Origin: Luteimonas salinisoli
Lineage (GTDB): Bacteria; Pseudomonadota; Gammaproteobacteria; Xanthomonadales; Xanthomonadaceae
Direction: 5' to 3'
Length of the DNA stretch: 64,000 bases
Assembly: GCF_013425525.1 (NCBI RefSeq)
Contig: NZ_JACCKA010000091.1
Coordinates: 1-64,000, forward strand
Shown here: in pieces, positions 48,853-58,478 of the stretch
Numbering within the stretch: position 1 is the stretch's first letter
Layout of the letters: each line of letters opens with the position of its first letter
The notes under the pieces: generated by a model
What the model saw: the letters and a program-made list of their open reading frames with translations, nothing else
What the model was told of the DNA's origin: nothing
The model's database searches: none
Program-made: the position numbers and the translations under genes

Positions 48853-51072
48853 TCAAGGCGAGACGGAGGGCATCTGGCGACGGCCCGCGTCCTGCGCCCG
48901 GGTCCAGTTGCGGATGAAGGCGAGGCAGGCGTGCGGGTCGAGGGGTTGGGCCAGCCAGAAGCCCTGGATCTCGTCGCATCGGTGCTGCGACAGGAATCGC
49001 AGCTGGGCTTCGGTCTCCACCCCCTCGGCGACCACGTTCAGGCCCAGCGAGTGGGCCATGGTGATCACCGTGCTGGTGATGGCGGCGTCCTCCGGGTCGT
49101 GACTGAGGTCGTCGATGAAGGCCTTGTCGATCTTGATCGTGGTGATCGGCAGGCGCTTGAGGTAGGCCAGCGAGGAGTAGCCCGTGCCGAAGTCGTCGAT
49201 CGCCAGCGACACGCCGAGGGTCCGGAACGCCTGCAGCTTGGCGGCGGTCTGCTCGGCGTTGGCCATGAGCACGCTTTCGGTCAGCTCCAGCTCTAGCGCC
49301 TCCGGGGCCAGGCCGACGTCGGCCAGCACCCGCTGCACCACTCCCGGGAAGTCGCCGCGCAGCAGTTGCAGCACCGAGACGTTCACCGCGACCGTCAGGC
49401 CGCCCAGCCCGTGCTGCTGCCAGCGGCGTAGGGTCAGGCAGGCCTCGCGAAGCACCCATTCGCCGATCTCCAGGATCAGGCCGCTCTCCTCGGCGAGCGG
49501 GATGAAGTCCGCCGGGGCGATCTCGCCGTGCTCGTCGCTGGACCAGCGCAGCAGCGCTTCGACCCCGGTGATCCGCGAGTCGGCCAGGGCGAGGCGCGGC
49601 TGGAAGGCCAGTCGCAGCTCGCCGCGGTCGAGCACCTTGCGCAGCGCCCCCGACAGCGTGGCGCGCTGCCGCGTGGCCACGTCCATCGCATCGTCGTAGC
49701 GCATGAAGGTGCGGCGGCCGGCGGCCTTGGCCTGGTACATGGCGGTGTCGGCGCGCTTGAGCAGGGCGGTGGGCACGTGGCCGTGGTCGGGATACAGGCT
49801 GATTCCGATCGAGGTGGAGATCGCGATCTCCTGGCGCTCGTCGAGCAGCAGCGGCGCCTCGAAGGCCATGATGATCTCGCGCGCGGTGCGCTCGGCCGCT
49901 TCCGGCGTTTCCAGATTCTCCAGCACCACGGTGAACTCGTCCCCGGACAGTCGCGCCACGGTGTGGTGCTGGCCAACGGTGTCCTGCAGCCGCTTGGCGG
50001 CCGCGCGCAGGATCCGGTCGCCTGCGGCATGGCCGAGCGAATCGTTGATGTCCTTGAAGCGGTCGAGGTCGAGGAACAGCACGGCAATGCGGCTGCCCTG
50101 GCGGCGCGCGCGCACGATCGCGCGCGACAGGCGTTCGGACAGCAGCGCCCGGTTCGGAAGATTGGTCAGGGTGTCGAAGTTCGCCAGGTAGCGCAGCTCC
50201 TGCTCGGCGCGCTTCTGCCGGGTGATGTCGTTGAGCACGGTGACGTAGAGCACGTCGTTCTCGTGGCCGCCCGACACCAGGCTGGCTTCGATCGAGCAGA
50301 GGAATTCCTCGCCGTCCTTGCGCCGCTGCCACATCTCGCCGCTCCAGCGGCCGTGGCGGATCAGCTGCCTGCGGATATGGCCATAGAACGCGGCGTCGTG
50401 CTGGCTGCTGTCGAGCAGGTCGGCATTGGCGCCGATCGCTTCCTGCTCCTCGTATCCGGTGATGCGCAGGAAGGCGGGATTGACCGAGACGAAGTGGAAA
50501 TCGCGGTCGACCACGGACACCGCCTCGCTCATGCTGTGCAGCACCTCGCTGGCGATCCGACGATCTCGGTCGGCCTGCCGGCTGTCGGTGATGTCGAGCG
50601 CGGTGCCTGCCACGCGCAGGGCCCTGCCGCTGCTGTCGCGGCGTACCACGCGCCCACGGGCGCGCACCCAGACCGGATCGGGTCCGTCCAGCAGCACCCT
50701 TGCCTCGGCCAGAAAGCTCCTGTCGATGCCGTCCAGGTGCTGCTGCAACTGCCGCCGCGCGGGTTCGATGTCGTCCGGGTGCAGCAGCCGCACCGGATCG
50801 AACACCCGCTCGACCATGACGTCGGAGCGGTCGCGTGGGCCTGCTTCGACCTGCAGCAGCCGGAGGCGGTCCTGGACCACGTCGTATTCCCAGTAGTGCT
50901 CGCCGGTCGCCCAGAGCGCCATCATCAGGCGTTCTTCGCGGTCGCGCAGCGCCTTCATGCGCCGGCGCTGCTGCGCGCGGCGGCGCAGCAGCCAGGCCAG
51001 GGCCGCGGCGAGCGCCGTCAACAGGACGATCGCAGCGCCCAGCAGGCGCGGGTCGGCGGGATCGGTCAGCAC
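48853..51072 (-). CDS. PAS-GGDEF-EAL c-di-GMP signalling protein
   Basis: A 739-residue membrane protein. One N-terminal span (LLGAAIVLLTALAAALAWLL), then two PAS-like regions (about 55-180 and 185-300, with VVDRDFHFVSVNPAFLRITG), a GGDEF domain (LANFDTLTNLPNRALLSERL; active site SGDEF) and a C-terminal EAL domain (GVEALLRW, ELTESVLM, DDFGTGYSSLAYL, KIDKAFIDDL). The EAL motifs look complete, so phosphodiesterase activity is likely; SGDEF differs from GGDEF at its first residue and may be active or only GTP-binding. The start GTG 51072 has AGGGG six bases upstream; the frame is open far beyond but without homology. Confidence 0.87.
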   Translation of the reverse strand: MLTDPADPRLLGAAIVLLTALAAALAWLLRRRAQQRRRMKALRDREERLMMALWATGEHYWEYDVVQDRLRLLQVEAGPRDRSDVMVERVFDPVRLLHPDDIEPARRQLQQHLDGIDRSFLAEARVLLDGPDPVWVRARGRVVRRDSSGRALRVAGTALDITDSRQADRDRRIASEVLHSMSEAVSVVDRDFHFVSVNPAFLRITGYEEQEAIGANADLLDSSQHDAAFYGHIRRQLIRHGRWSGEMWQRRKDGEEFLCSIEASLVSGGHENDVLYVTVLNDITRQKRAEQELRYLANFDTLTNLPNRALLSERLSRAIVRARRQGSRIAVLFLDLDRFKDINDSLGHAAGDRILRAAAKRLQDTVGQHHTVARLSGDEFTVVLENLETPEAAERTAREIIMAFEAPLLLDERQEIAISTSIGISLYPDHGHVPTALLKRADTAMYQAKAAGRRTFMRYDDAMDVATRQRATLSGALRKVLDRGELRLAFQPRLALADSRITGVEALLRWSSDEHGEIAPADFIPLAEESGLILEIGEWVLREACLTLRRWQQHGLGGLTVAVNVSVLQLLRGDFPGVVQRVLADVGLAPEALELELTESVLMANAEQTAAKLQAFRTLGVSLAIDDFGTGYSSLAYLKRLPITTIKIDKAFIDDLSHDPEDAAITSTVITMAHSLGLNVVAEGVETEAQLRFLSQHRCDEIQGFWLAQPLDPHACLAFIRNWTRAQDAGRRQMPSVSP

Positions 51073-51195
51073 TGCAGCCCCTGGGTGCCGCAGAGTTGCG
51101 GCCGGGCCAGTGTAGGCGCCCGCCGGGCCGGTCAACAAGCCGGCGCCGGCATCGTTGGTACACTGGCGTTCCAAGGATTTGCGGCGAACAGCGAC

Positions 51196-51735
51196 GTGAC
51201 CGAACCCCTTCCTTCCCTGGCCGAGGTGCACGGCGCATGCCGATCGGCCGGACTGGGCATCGCTGCCACCGAACTGCACGGCAGCCTGTGCGGCTGGCTG
51301 GCGGGGGGCGGCGCGGACGGCCCCGGCTGGCTGAACCGGGTCCTGGTGGACGAATCGGTGCCGGAGCCCGGCGACGCCCTCGAGCAACTGCGCCGCGCCA
51401 GCGTCACCCAACTGGAAGACCGCAGCTTCGCCTTCCAGCTGCTGCTTCCCGACGCCGACGCGACCCTGTACGAGCGCAGTGCGGCGCTGTTCGACTGGTG
51501 CCGCGGATTCCTGGGCGGGTTCGGGCTGGCGGGCGGGCAGGCGCCTCCATTGTCCGAAGAGGGGCGCGAGGCGCTCGCGGATCTCGCCAAGCTGGCCGCA
51601 GCCACGCCGCAGGAGGGAGGCGACCAGGAGGACGAGGCCGCGCTGGCGGAGATAGAGGAGTTCGTGCGGGTGGCGGTGCTGCTGCTGCACGGCGACTGCG
51701 CGCTCGGCCCTCGCCACCGGCAGCGACTGAACTGA
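51196..51735 (+). CDS. UPF0149 (YgfB/YecA-like) protein
   Basis: A 179-residue UPF0149 protein. LHGSLCGWLAGGG near residue 29, LFDWCRGFLGGFGLAGG in the middle and EEFVRVAVLLLHGDC at the end are the family blocks. No catalytic motif; members are adaptor-like with unclear role. It precedes pepP, its usual neighbour. The start is GTG, with a weak ribosome site. Confidence 0.9.
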   Translation: MTEPLPSLAEVHGACRSAGLGIAATELHGSLCGWLAGGGADGPGWLNRVLVDESVPEPGDALEQLRRASVTQLEDRSFAFQLLLPDADATLYERSAALFDWCRGFLGGFGLAGGQAPPLSEEGREALADLAKLAAATPQEGGDQEDEAALAEIEEFVRVAVLLLHGDCALGPRHRQRLN

Positions 51736-51805
51736 TGACCTGGATGCGCATGGCGCACCGGGCGGCCGGCACGGCGCTTCGCCATCCGCCTCCCGGCACC
51801 GCCGC

Positions 51806-53167
51806 ATGACCCGAACCACCGGCATCTCCCTCGCCGCCTACGCGCGCCGCCGCCGCCAGCTGATGCGGATGGCGGGTCCGGACGCGATGGTCGTGGTGCC
51901 CTCGGCGCCCGAACGCGTTCGCAGCCGCGATACCCACCATCCGTACCGCCAGGATTCAGATCTCTGGTACCTGGCCGGTTTCGCCGAACCGGAGGCGGTG
52001 CTGGTGCTGGTGCCCGGCCGCAGCCATGGCGAGTCGCTGCTGTTCTGCCGCGAGCGCGACCCCGACCGCGAGGGTTGGGACGGACCGCGCATCGGTCCGG
52101 ACGCTGCGGTGGACGTGCTGGGCATGGACGATGCCTATCCGATCGACGACCTCGACGAGATCCTGCCAGGCCTGCTCGAGGGCCGGACCCGCGTCTACTA
52201 CCACTTCGGCCGCGACACCGAATTCGATCTCAAGCTGATCGGCTGGCTCAACCGCGTGCGCGCCCAGGCGCGGCTCGGTGCGCAGCCGCCGCACGAGTTC
52301 CTGGAACTGGGGCACCTGCTCGACGAGATGCGCCTGTTCAAGTCGCGCGACGAGGTGAAGCTGATGCGCCGCGCGGCGAGGATCAGCGTGCGCGCCCATC
52401 AGGCGGCGATGCGCGCAGCACGCCCCGGCATGCACGAGTACGAGCTGCAGGCCGCGCTCGAGTACGAATTCCGCCGCAGCGACGCGGTGCCCGCCTACGA
52501 GACCATCGTCGGCGCCGGGAACAACGCCTGCGTGCTGCACTATCGCGCCAACGCCGCCCGGGCCGCCGCCGGCGAACTGGTGCTGGTCGATGCCGGCGCC
52601 GAGTACCGGGGATACGCCGCCGACATCACCCGGACCTTCCCGGTGGACGGCCGCTTCGCGCCGGCGCAGCGCGCGCTGCACGACCTCGTGGCCGCGGCCC
52701 AGGCCGCTGGGATCGCGCAGGCACGGCCGGGCGTGCCCTACGACGCGGTGCACGAGGCCGCGGTGGCGACCCTCACCGAGGGACTGCTGCGGCTCGGCCT
52801 GCTCAAGGGCAGGCTCGAAAAGCAGCTGGCCAGCGGCGGCTACCGGCGCTACTTCCGGCACAAGACCGGGCACTGGATCGGCCTGGACGTGCACGACGTC
52901 GGCGAGTATCGGGTCGACGGCCAATCGCGGCTGCTCGAGCCCGGCATGGCCTTCACCGTCGAGCCGGGTCTCTACGTCCCGGCCGACGACGACAGCGTGG
53001 CGGCGAAGTGGCGCGGCATCGGCATCCGCATCGAGGACGATCTGCTGGTGACCCGCGACGGCCACGAGTTGCTGACCGACGGTCTGGCGCGGTCCGCCGA
53101 CGAGATCGAGGCGTTCATGGCGGGCGCCCGACCCGCGGGGGTCAGTCGGCGAACGCCTCGCGGGTGA
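51806..53167 (+). CDS. pepP: Xaa-Pro aminopeptidase (PepP-type)
   Basis: A 453-residue M24 metallopeptidase that removes the first residue before a Pro. The N-terminal domain shows HHPYRQDSDLWYLAGFAEPE. Metal ligands: Asp in LVDAGAEYRGYAADITRTFP (two Asp), His in HKTGHWIGLDVHD, Glu in FTVEPGLYV and GIRIEDD. The last nine codons overlap the convergent pepQ by 26 bases. Confidence 0.95.
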   Translation: MTRTTGISLAAYARRRRQLMRMAGPDAMVVVPSAPERVRSRDTHHPYRQDSDLWYLAGFAEPEAVLVLVPGRSHGESLLFCRERDPDREGWDGPRIGPDAAVDVLGMDDAYPIDDLDEILPGLLEGRTRVYYHFGRDTEFDLKLIGWLNRVRAQARLGAQPPHEFLELGHLLDEMRLFKSRDEVKLMRRAARISVRAHQAAMRAARPGMHEYELQAALEYEFRRSDAVPAYETIVGAGNNACVLHYRANAARAAAGELVLVDAGAEYRGYAADITRTFPVDGRFAPAQRALHDLVAAAQAAGIAQARPGVPYDAVHEAAVATLTEGLLRLGLLKGRLEKQLASGGYRRYFRHKTGHWIGLDVHDVGEYRVDGQSRLLEPGMAFTVEPGLYVPADDDSVAAKWRGIGIRIEDDLLVTRDGHELLTDGLARSADEIEAFMAGARPAGVSRRTPRG

Positions 53168-54470
53168 GGTTGAGCGGCTCGCGCTCGGTGACCACGATGT
53201 CGTCCTCGATGCGGATGCCGCCGTAGGGACGGAAGGCGTCGACGCGCTCCCAGTCCACCGCGCCGGCGTGCGGTCCCTGGCGCAGTTCGTCGAGCAGCAG
53301 CTCGGCGAAGTACAGTCCAGGCTCGTTGGTCACCACCATCCCGGGGGCCAGGGTCCGCGTCAGCCGCAGGTAGGGGTGGCCTTCCGGCCTGGCGATGGTG
53401 CCGCCGCGCTCGGATTCGGCGAAACCGGCGACGTCGTGCACCTGCAGCCCGATGCCGTGTCCCAGCCCGTGCGGGAAGAACTTCGCGCTCACCCCGGACT
53501 CCACCGCCGACTCCGCGGACATCGTCAGTATCCCGAACTCGTGCAGCACGCCGGAAAGCTCCAGATGCGCCTGCAGGTGCAGCTCGCGATAGTCGCGACC
53601 GGGGGCGAAGGCGGCCGAGAGCCGCTGTTGCACGGCGTCCACCGCGTCGATCATCCGCTGGAATTCGCCGTCGGTGTCGGCGGCATGAGTGCGGGTGATG
53701 TCGCAGGCGTAGCCGCCGAAGCTGGCGCCGGCGTCGATCAGGAAGCTGCGCAGCGGCCTGGGCGGCACGCGGTCGCGCTCGGTATAGTGCAGCACCGCGC
53801 CGTGGGCGTTGAGCGCCACGATGTTGCTGTAGGGCAGTTCGGCGCTGTCCTGGCCGGCGGCCTGGCAGTACGCCAGGTGGATGCCGAACTCGCTGGCGCC
53901 GGCGCGGAACGCGCGCTCGGCTGCGCGGTGGCCGCGCACGCCGCGCAGCGTGGCCTGGCGCAGCATCGCGATCTCGTAGGGCGTCTTGAAGGCGCGATGG
54001 TAGTCGAGGTGGTCGAGCACCGGCTGCGGATTGTTGGGCTTGAACGCGCCGTACTGGCCCAACGCGCTCTGTGCCTCGCCGAGGATCGCGCAGCGCGCGG
54101 CGTCGGCCGGCAGGTGCCGCGACGCCTCCTCCGGCTTGCGGATCACCACCAGCTCGAAGTGCTCGGCCCAATACCCGGAAGGCGCGTCCGGCACCACGTG
54201 CCAGTAGTCGAACGGCTGCAGGTACACCAGCTTCGGCCGTCGCCCGGGCGTGACCACCAGCCAGCTGCCGGGATTGCGCGTCAGCGGGGCCCAGGCCTTG
54301 AACTGCGGGTTGACCGCGTAGGGATAGTCGCGATCGTCGAACAGCTGGTAGTGGACGGTGCCGCTGGGGATCACCAGGTGATCGAAACCGCCGCGCTCGA
54401 GCGCGGTCTCGGCGCGCTGCTGCATCACGGCCAGATGCGCGGCATAAAGGGGTGCGGGGTCGGGAGTCAT
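53142..54470 (-). CDS. pepQ: Xaa-Pro dipeptidase (PepQ)
   Basis: A 442-residue M24 dipeptidase cutting Xaa-Pro dipeptides. SGTVHYQLFDDRDYPYAVNP at the N-terminus is typical. Metal ligands are in LIDAGASFGGYACDITRTHA, FPHGLGHGIGLQVHDVAGF, TNEPGLYF and GGIRIEDDI. Length matches E. coli PepQ. It converges on and overlaps pepP; both enzymes serve proline peptide turnover. Confidence 0.95.
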   Translation of the reverse strand: MTPDPAPLYAAHLAVMQQRAETALERGGFDHLVIPSGTVHYQLFDDRDYPYAVNPQFKAWAPLTRNPGSWLVVTPGRRPKLVYLQPFDYWHVVPDAPSGYWAEHFELVVIRKPEEASRHLPADAARCAILGEAQSALGQYGAFKPNNPQPVLDHLDYHRAFKTPYEIAMLRQATLRGVRGHRAAERAFRAGASEFGIHLAYCQAAGQDSAELPYSNIVALNAHGAVLHYTERDRVPPRPLRSFLIDAGASFGGYACDITRTHAADTDGEFQRMIDAVDAVQQRLSAAFAPGRDYRELHLQAHLELSGVLHEFGILTMSAESAVESGVSAKFFPHGLGHGIGLQVHDVAGFAESERGGTIARPEGHPYLRLTRTLAPGMVVTNEPGLYFAELLLDELRQGPHAGAVDWERVDAFRPYGGIRIEDDIVVTEREPLNLTREAFAD

Positions 54471-54549
54471 CGGGTCTCGCGGGTGCCGGAAAGGCCCATT
54501 GTCGCGCAGACGCGACGGCGGCCCAAGTCGCCAGGGCCGCCGCCGGGCC

Positions 54550-54903
54550 CTAGACGTACTGGCTGCCCGGCGTGTCGACCCAGGTGCGCAACTGTCGCGC
54601 CTGCTCGTCGTTGAGCCCGATGAACCGCAGTCCCGTCCAGGCTTGCCCGGCGGCGCTGACCTGGTCGGTCCAGAGCAGGTGCGCCCCCAGTTCCAGGGGA
54701 TGGTCGCGTCGCTCCCGGCTGCCGGGCAGGGTGAAGCGGAACTGGTAGAGCGCGTCGTTGACCAGCTCGGTGTTGGCCAGCAGCAGCATGCCGGTCTCGG
54801 ACAGGTTGGCGATGCGTCCGACCACGTCGCCGGTCATGGCGTCGGTGACGACGATGGTATCCGGCGCCTTGCGGCGGCGCGCGCGGCGGAATTCCTGGGT
54901 CAT
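54550..54903 (-). CDS. PilZ-domain protein
   Basis: A 117-residue single PilZ domain, a c-di-GMP receptor fold. The RxxxR motif is probably in EFRRARRRKAPD and the D/NxSxxG motif is clear in IANLSETGMLLL. The rest follows the beta-barrel (GAHLLWTDQVSAAGQAWTGLRF). Its start overlaps the stop of the DUF1631 gene by four bases, a pairing that suggests the two work together. Confidence 0.92.
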   Translation of the reverse strand: MTQEFRRARRRKAPDTIVVTDAMTGDVVGRIANLSETGMLLLANTELVNDALYQFRFTLPGSRERRDHPLELGAHLLWTDQVSAAGQAWTGLRFIGLNDEQARQLRTWVDTPGSQYV

Positions 54904-57191
54904 GCCGGTGCTCCGGCAGCGGCGGCGCCGTCGCCGCGCCCGGCGAAGCTGCGCAGGGCGCTCACCGCGGCCTGCCAGGCGCGATCGACCAGGCGCCCGC
55001 GTTGCGCGGTGACCAGCCGTGCCTGGCCGCTGGCGAACATGCGCGACAGGCTGTCCAGCGATTGCTCGTCGACGCGCTGGCCGCGCTGGTTGACGAACAG
55101 GGCATTGTCGGTGAGCGGGCTGTACCAGGACAGGCGCCGTCGGATCACGTCGCCCTGCTGGTTGGTGACGAACTCGATCCAGGCGCCGAACGGCATCACC
55201 CGCAATTGTTCGTAGTGGGCCTGTTCGACCGGCGTGCGCGGCGGCAGTTTCGGTCGCGCCGCCTTGGCCTTGTCCTCGCCCAGGCGCACCCGCGCCTTGA
55301 GCTTGACCGCCAGCTCGGTACGCGAGGCCGGATCGTCGTCCTCGTCGTCGACGTGGCCGGTGAGCCGCTGCGCGATGACCGTCGCCTCCTCGCCGTGGTA
55401 GCCGACCAGCCCGAGCGAGGTCTCGACGTGGCCGCCGAGTTCCGGATCGGCGGCCGGCCGTTCCTGGGTGCAGGCGGCGATGATGCTGCGGGTGGCGTCG
55501 AGCTGCTGCCGCCAGCTGTCGGAGTCCTCGCCATGGCGCAGCAGGGTGAGGGTCAGCACGTCCGCCCAGGCCTGGTTGAGCAGGGCGCGCACGAACTTGG
55601 GCAGGCGCTGGTCGCCGATGGCCTGTTCGAGTGCCTCGCCGGCGCGCATCTTGGCGACTTCCAGCTTCTCCTTGCCGCGGGCGGCCTCGACGTGGCGCCG
55701 TTCCAGCATCTCCGCCTTGCGCACCTGCACCTGCAGGTGTTCCTGCAGCTGGCTGTTGGCCTCGGAGAACACCGCGGGATCGTCGTCGAACCGTTCGACC
55801 ACGTCGGCCACCACCTGGCGCATCGGCTGCACCAGCTGCGGGTCGAGCTCGTTGCGGTCCATCCAGCGCGCCGCGCTCTCCGCCACCGTATTGAGCAACT
55901 GCCGGGCGGGATGGTCCGCGTGCAGGAAGAATGCCCGGTCCCGCAGCGCCACCCGCAGCAGAGGCAGTTGCAGCTCGCGGACCAGGGCCGAGGTCGGGGC
56001 GTCGGCGCGGATTTCGTTCTCGATCTGGCCGTACAGCAGGCCCAGCAGTTCGAACGTGTCGTTGTCCTCCGGCGCCAGCGCGGCGCCGGCGCCGCGTTGC
56101 TGGCGCGTCCGGGCCAGGACCGCCTGCTTGATCTCCGCGACGCCCCCGCGGCCCTTGGCCGACGAGGGTTGCCGCTGCAGGGTCTTGAGCGCGTCGATCA
56201 GGTCGGGCGTGCTCAGTTGCTGGCGGCTTTGCGGCGGGGGTTCCGAGCGCAGCTTGCCGATCAGTTCGCGGCGGCCGGACAGCAGCTGCTGGAGCATGGC
56301 GAACGCCGAGTCGTCGTCGTCGCGCTCGGCGGGCGGGCGGGCTTCGCCCATCCACGCGGTATGCGGTCGCAGCGCTTCCGGCAGCGCAGGGCCGGACTTG
56401 GGCGCCGGCGGCTGCGCGCCACCCCGGGGTGCGGCCGTCCTGGTGCCGGTCGCCGGCGTCGCGGGCACCGGCTCGGCGGCGCCCGGGCGGGCCCGTACCG
56501 GCACGAAGGTCAGTGCCGGCAGTACCCCCTCGGCGGCCAGCAGGTCGTTGACGCGCTCGAGCAGCTGCGGGTAGCCGGCCATCACCTGGCGGTCGAACAT
56601 CCGGTACAGCAGCAGCCGTGCGTCGTAGTTGATCTCCAGGTCCACCGCGGCGTTGCGCATGGTGCGGCACAGCGTCTGCGGCCCCAGCGGCAGGCGTCCC
56701 GCATCGAATGCGGGCGCGCCGGCGAGCACGCCGAAGCGCTGCCCGAGCAGGTGCAGGGCGAGGGTGGCGCGGTTCTCCTGGCGGCTGGCCACCTCGCGCA
56801 GCACGGTGTCCTCGTCCATCACCGTGTCCTCGACCAGGGCCAGGTTGCGGAAGCTGATTTCCTCGCCGCCGCGCGCCGCAGGCGCCTCGCCCGGACTGCG
56901 CACGCCGGCCAGCGCCGACTCCAGCTCCACCATGAAGCGCGGCACCAGGTCGGCACGGTTGAGGCGGAAGCTGCGCAGGGCCTGCATGTAGCCGGATTCC
57001 GAGCCCGGGTTGCGGGCCACGTCGGCGAGCCGGAACAGTTCGCGCTCGAATTCCTGGAGCATCCGGCCCATGCCGTGGTCGAGCTCCTCGGACAGCAGCG
57101 CCAGCGTGCGTTCCAGGATCCGGCGCACGCGCGCCGGAAGCCCGGCCGAAGCCAGGCTGCGCGGGTTGCCGGTGTCCCGGAGTGTGGTCAT
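54900..57191 (-). CDS. DUF1631-family protein
   Basis: A 763-residue cytoplasmic, helical protein of DUF1631. The N-terminal EELDHGMGRMLQEFERELFRLA and the C-terminal LTLLRHGEDSDSWRQQLDAT and GAWIEFVTNQQGDVIRRRLSWYSP are the conserved blocks. A Pro/Ala linker occupies about 255-300. No enzyme motif is visible. Coupled to a PilZ gene, it is plausibly a c-di-GMP effector or partner. MTTLRDTGNP is preferred over an upstream ATG. Confidence 0.88.
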   Translation of the reverse strand: MTTLRDTGNPRSLASAGLPARVRRILERTLALLSEELDHGMGRMLQEFERELFRLADVARNPGSESGYMQALRSFRLNRADLVPRFMVELESALAGVRSPGEAPAARGGEEISFRNLALVEDTVMDEDTVLREVASRQENRATLALHLLGQRFGVLAGAPAFDAGRLPLGPQTLCRTMRNAAVDLEINYDARLLLYRMFDRQVMAGYPQLLERVNDLLAAEGVLPALTFVPVRARPGAAEPVPATPATGTRTAAPRGGAQPPAPKSGPALPEALRPHTAWMGEARPPAERDDDDSAFAMLQQLLSGRRELIGKLRSEPPPQSRQQLSTPDLIDALKTLQRQPSSAKGRGGVAEIKQAVLARTRQQRGAGAALAPEDNDTFELLGLLYGQIENEIRADAPTSALVRELQLPLLRVALRDRAFFLHADHPARQLLNTVAESAARWMDRNELDPQLVQPMRQVVADVVERFDDDPAVFSEANSQLQEHLQVQVRKAEMLERRHVEAARGKEKLEVAKMRAGEALEQAIGDQRLPKFVRALLNQAWADVLTLTLLRHGEDSDSWRQQLDATRSIIAACTQERPAADPELGGHVETSLGLVGYHGEEATVIAQRLTGHVDDEDDDPASRTELAVKLKARVRLGEDKAKAARPKLPPRTPVEQAHYEQLRVMPFGAWIEFVTNQQGDVIRRRLSWYSPLTDNALFVNQRGQRVDEQSLDSLSRMFASGQARLVTAQRGRLVDRAWQAAVSALRSFAGRGDGAAAAGAPA

Positions 57192-57284
57192 GGGGCGGCC
57201 GCGAATGCGGAGTCGGTCACGATTCTTACCACGCCTCGCGGCTGCGGCCAACCGTCGTCATGCGCGCGCAGGCGCGTTCCGCCC

Positions 57285-58478
57285 TCAGCGGTCGCGCTCC
57301 GGCCCGGTGGATGGTCCCGTGCCGGACTCCGGCAGGAACAGCTGCATGACGTCATTGGCGAAGCGCCCCCCCAGCGCGGTCGGAAGTATGCGCCCGCCTT
57401 CCTCGATGAGCCAGCCGCGCCGGCGCGCCTGCTCAAGCGGGGCCTGGATCGCCGTGCGGGGCAGGCCGGTGCGCGCCTCGAAGTCGCCGGGCAGGAAGCC
57501 TTCGCGCAGCCGCAGCACGTTGAGCATGTACTCGAACGGTCGCTGCGCCGGCTCGACCGCATCGTCGCCGCCGAGGGCCGGCGCGCCGCCCGCGGTCGCC
57601 AGCCAGGCGGTGGGGTGGCGGACGCGCCAGCGCCGGCGGATCGACTGGGCGGCGCCGAGGGTCAACTTGCCGTGGGCGCCGGCGCCGATGCCGATGTAGT
57701 CGCCGTAGCGCCAGTAGTTGAGGTTGTGAACGCACTCTTGACCCGGGCGCGCATACGCGGATGTCTCGTACTGGGCGTAGCCGGCCGCCGCCAGCAGAGC
57801 CTGGCAGCGCTCCTGCATGTCCCAGGCGAGGTCTTCGTCCGGCAGGTCCGGCGGCGGCCGAGCGGCGAAGACGGTATTGGGCTCCAGGGTGAGCTGGTAG
57901 TGCGAGACGTGCGCCGGCGCCAGCGCCAGCGCGAGCTCGAGATCGCGCTCGGCCATCGCCAGCGACTGCGCGGGCAGGGCGTACATGAGGTCGAGGTTGA
58001 GGTTGTCGTAGCCGGCATCCTGGGCCAGCTTCACCGCCGCTTCGGCATCGGCGCCGTCGTGGATGCGGCCGAGCCTGCGCAGGCAGCCGTCGTCGAAGCT
58101 CTGGACGCCGAAGCTGATGCGGTTGACCCCGGCGGCACGGTAGTCCCCGAAGCGGCCGTGCTCGGCGGTTCCGGGATTGGTTTCCAGGGTGATCTCCAGC
58201 CCGGGCGCGAAGCGCAGCCGAGCGGCGGCGCCCTGCAGGAAGCGATCGATTGCCGCCGCGGGGAACAGGCTCGGGGTGCCACCACCGAAAAACACCGAAT
58301 GCACGGTGCGTCCCCAGGCGAGGGGCAGGTCGTGTTCGAGATCGGCGAGCAGCGCGTCGACATAGGCGTCGAACGGCAGGGCGCTGCGCGCCTGGTGCGA
58401 GTTGAAGTCGCAGTAGGGGCATTTGCGCACGCACCAGGGCAGGTGCACATAGAGCGACAGCGGCGGTGCGGTCAGCAT
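57285..58478 (-). CDS. hemW: Radical-SAM heme chaperone HemW
   Basis: A 397-residue protein related to oxygen-independent coproporphyrinogen oxidase but acting in heme delivery. The 4Fe-4S SAM motif is CVRKCPYCDF, with FFGGGTPSLF, LETNPGT and ISFGVQSFDD. The C-terminal HemN domain is present. It starts seven bases inside the upstream ABM gene. The rdgB-ABM-hemW order is common in the group. Confidence 0.94.
   Translation of the reverse strand: MLTAPPLSLYVHLPWCVRKCPYCDFNSHQARSALPFDAYVDALLADLEHDLPLAWGRTVHSVFFGGGTPSLFPAAAIDRFLQGAAARLRFAPGLEITLETNPGTAEHGRFGDYRAAGVNRISFGVQSFDDGCLRRLGRIHDGADAEAAVKLAQDAGYDNLNLDLMYALPAQSLAMAERDLELALALAPAHVSHYQLTLEPNTVFAARPPPDLPDEDLAWDMQERCQALLAAAGYAQYETSAYARPGQECVHNLNYWRYGDYIGIGAGAHGKLTLGAAQSIRRRWRVRHPTAWLATAGGAPALGGDDAVEPAQRPFEYMLNVLRLREGFLPGDFEARTGLPRTAIQAPLEQARRRGWLIEEGGRILPTALGGRFANDVMQLFLPESGTGPSTGPERDR

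Noticed and set aside
48853-51825. 990-residue version of the PAS-GGDEF-EAL protein
   Set aside because: The extra 251 residues are antisense to the UPF0149 gene; GTG 51072 with AGGGG upstream is the better start.
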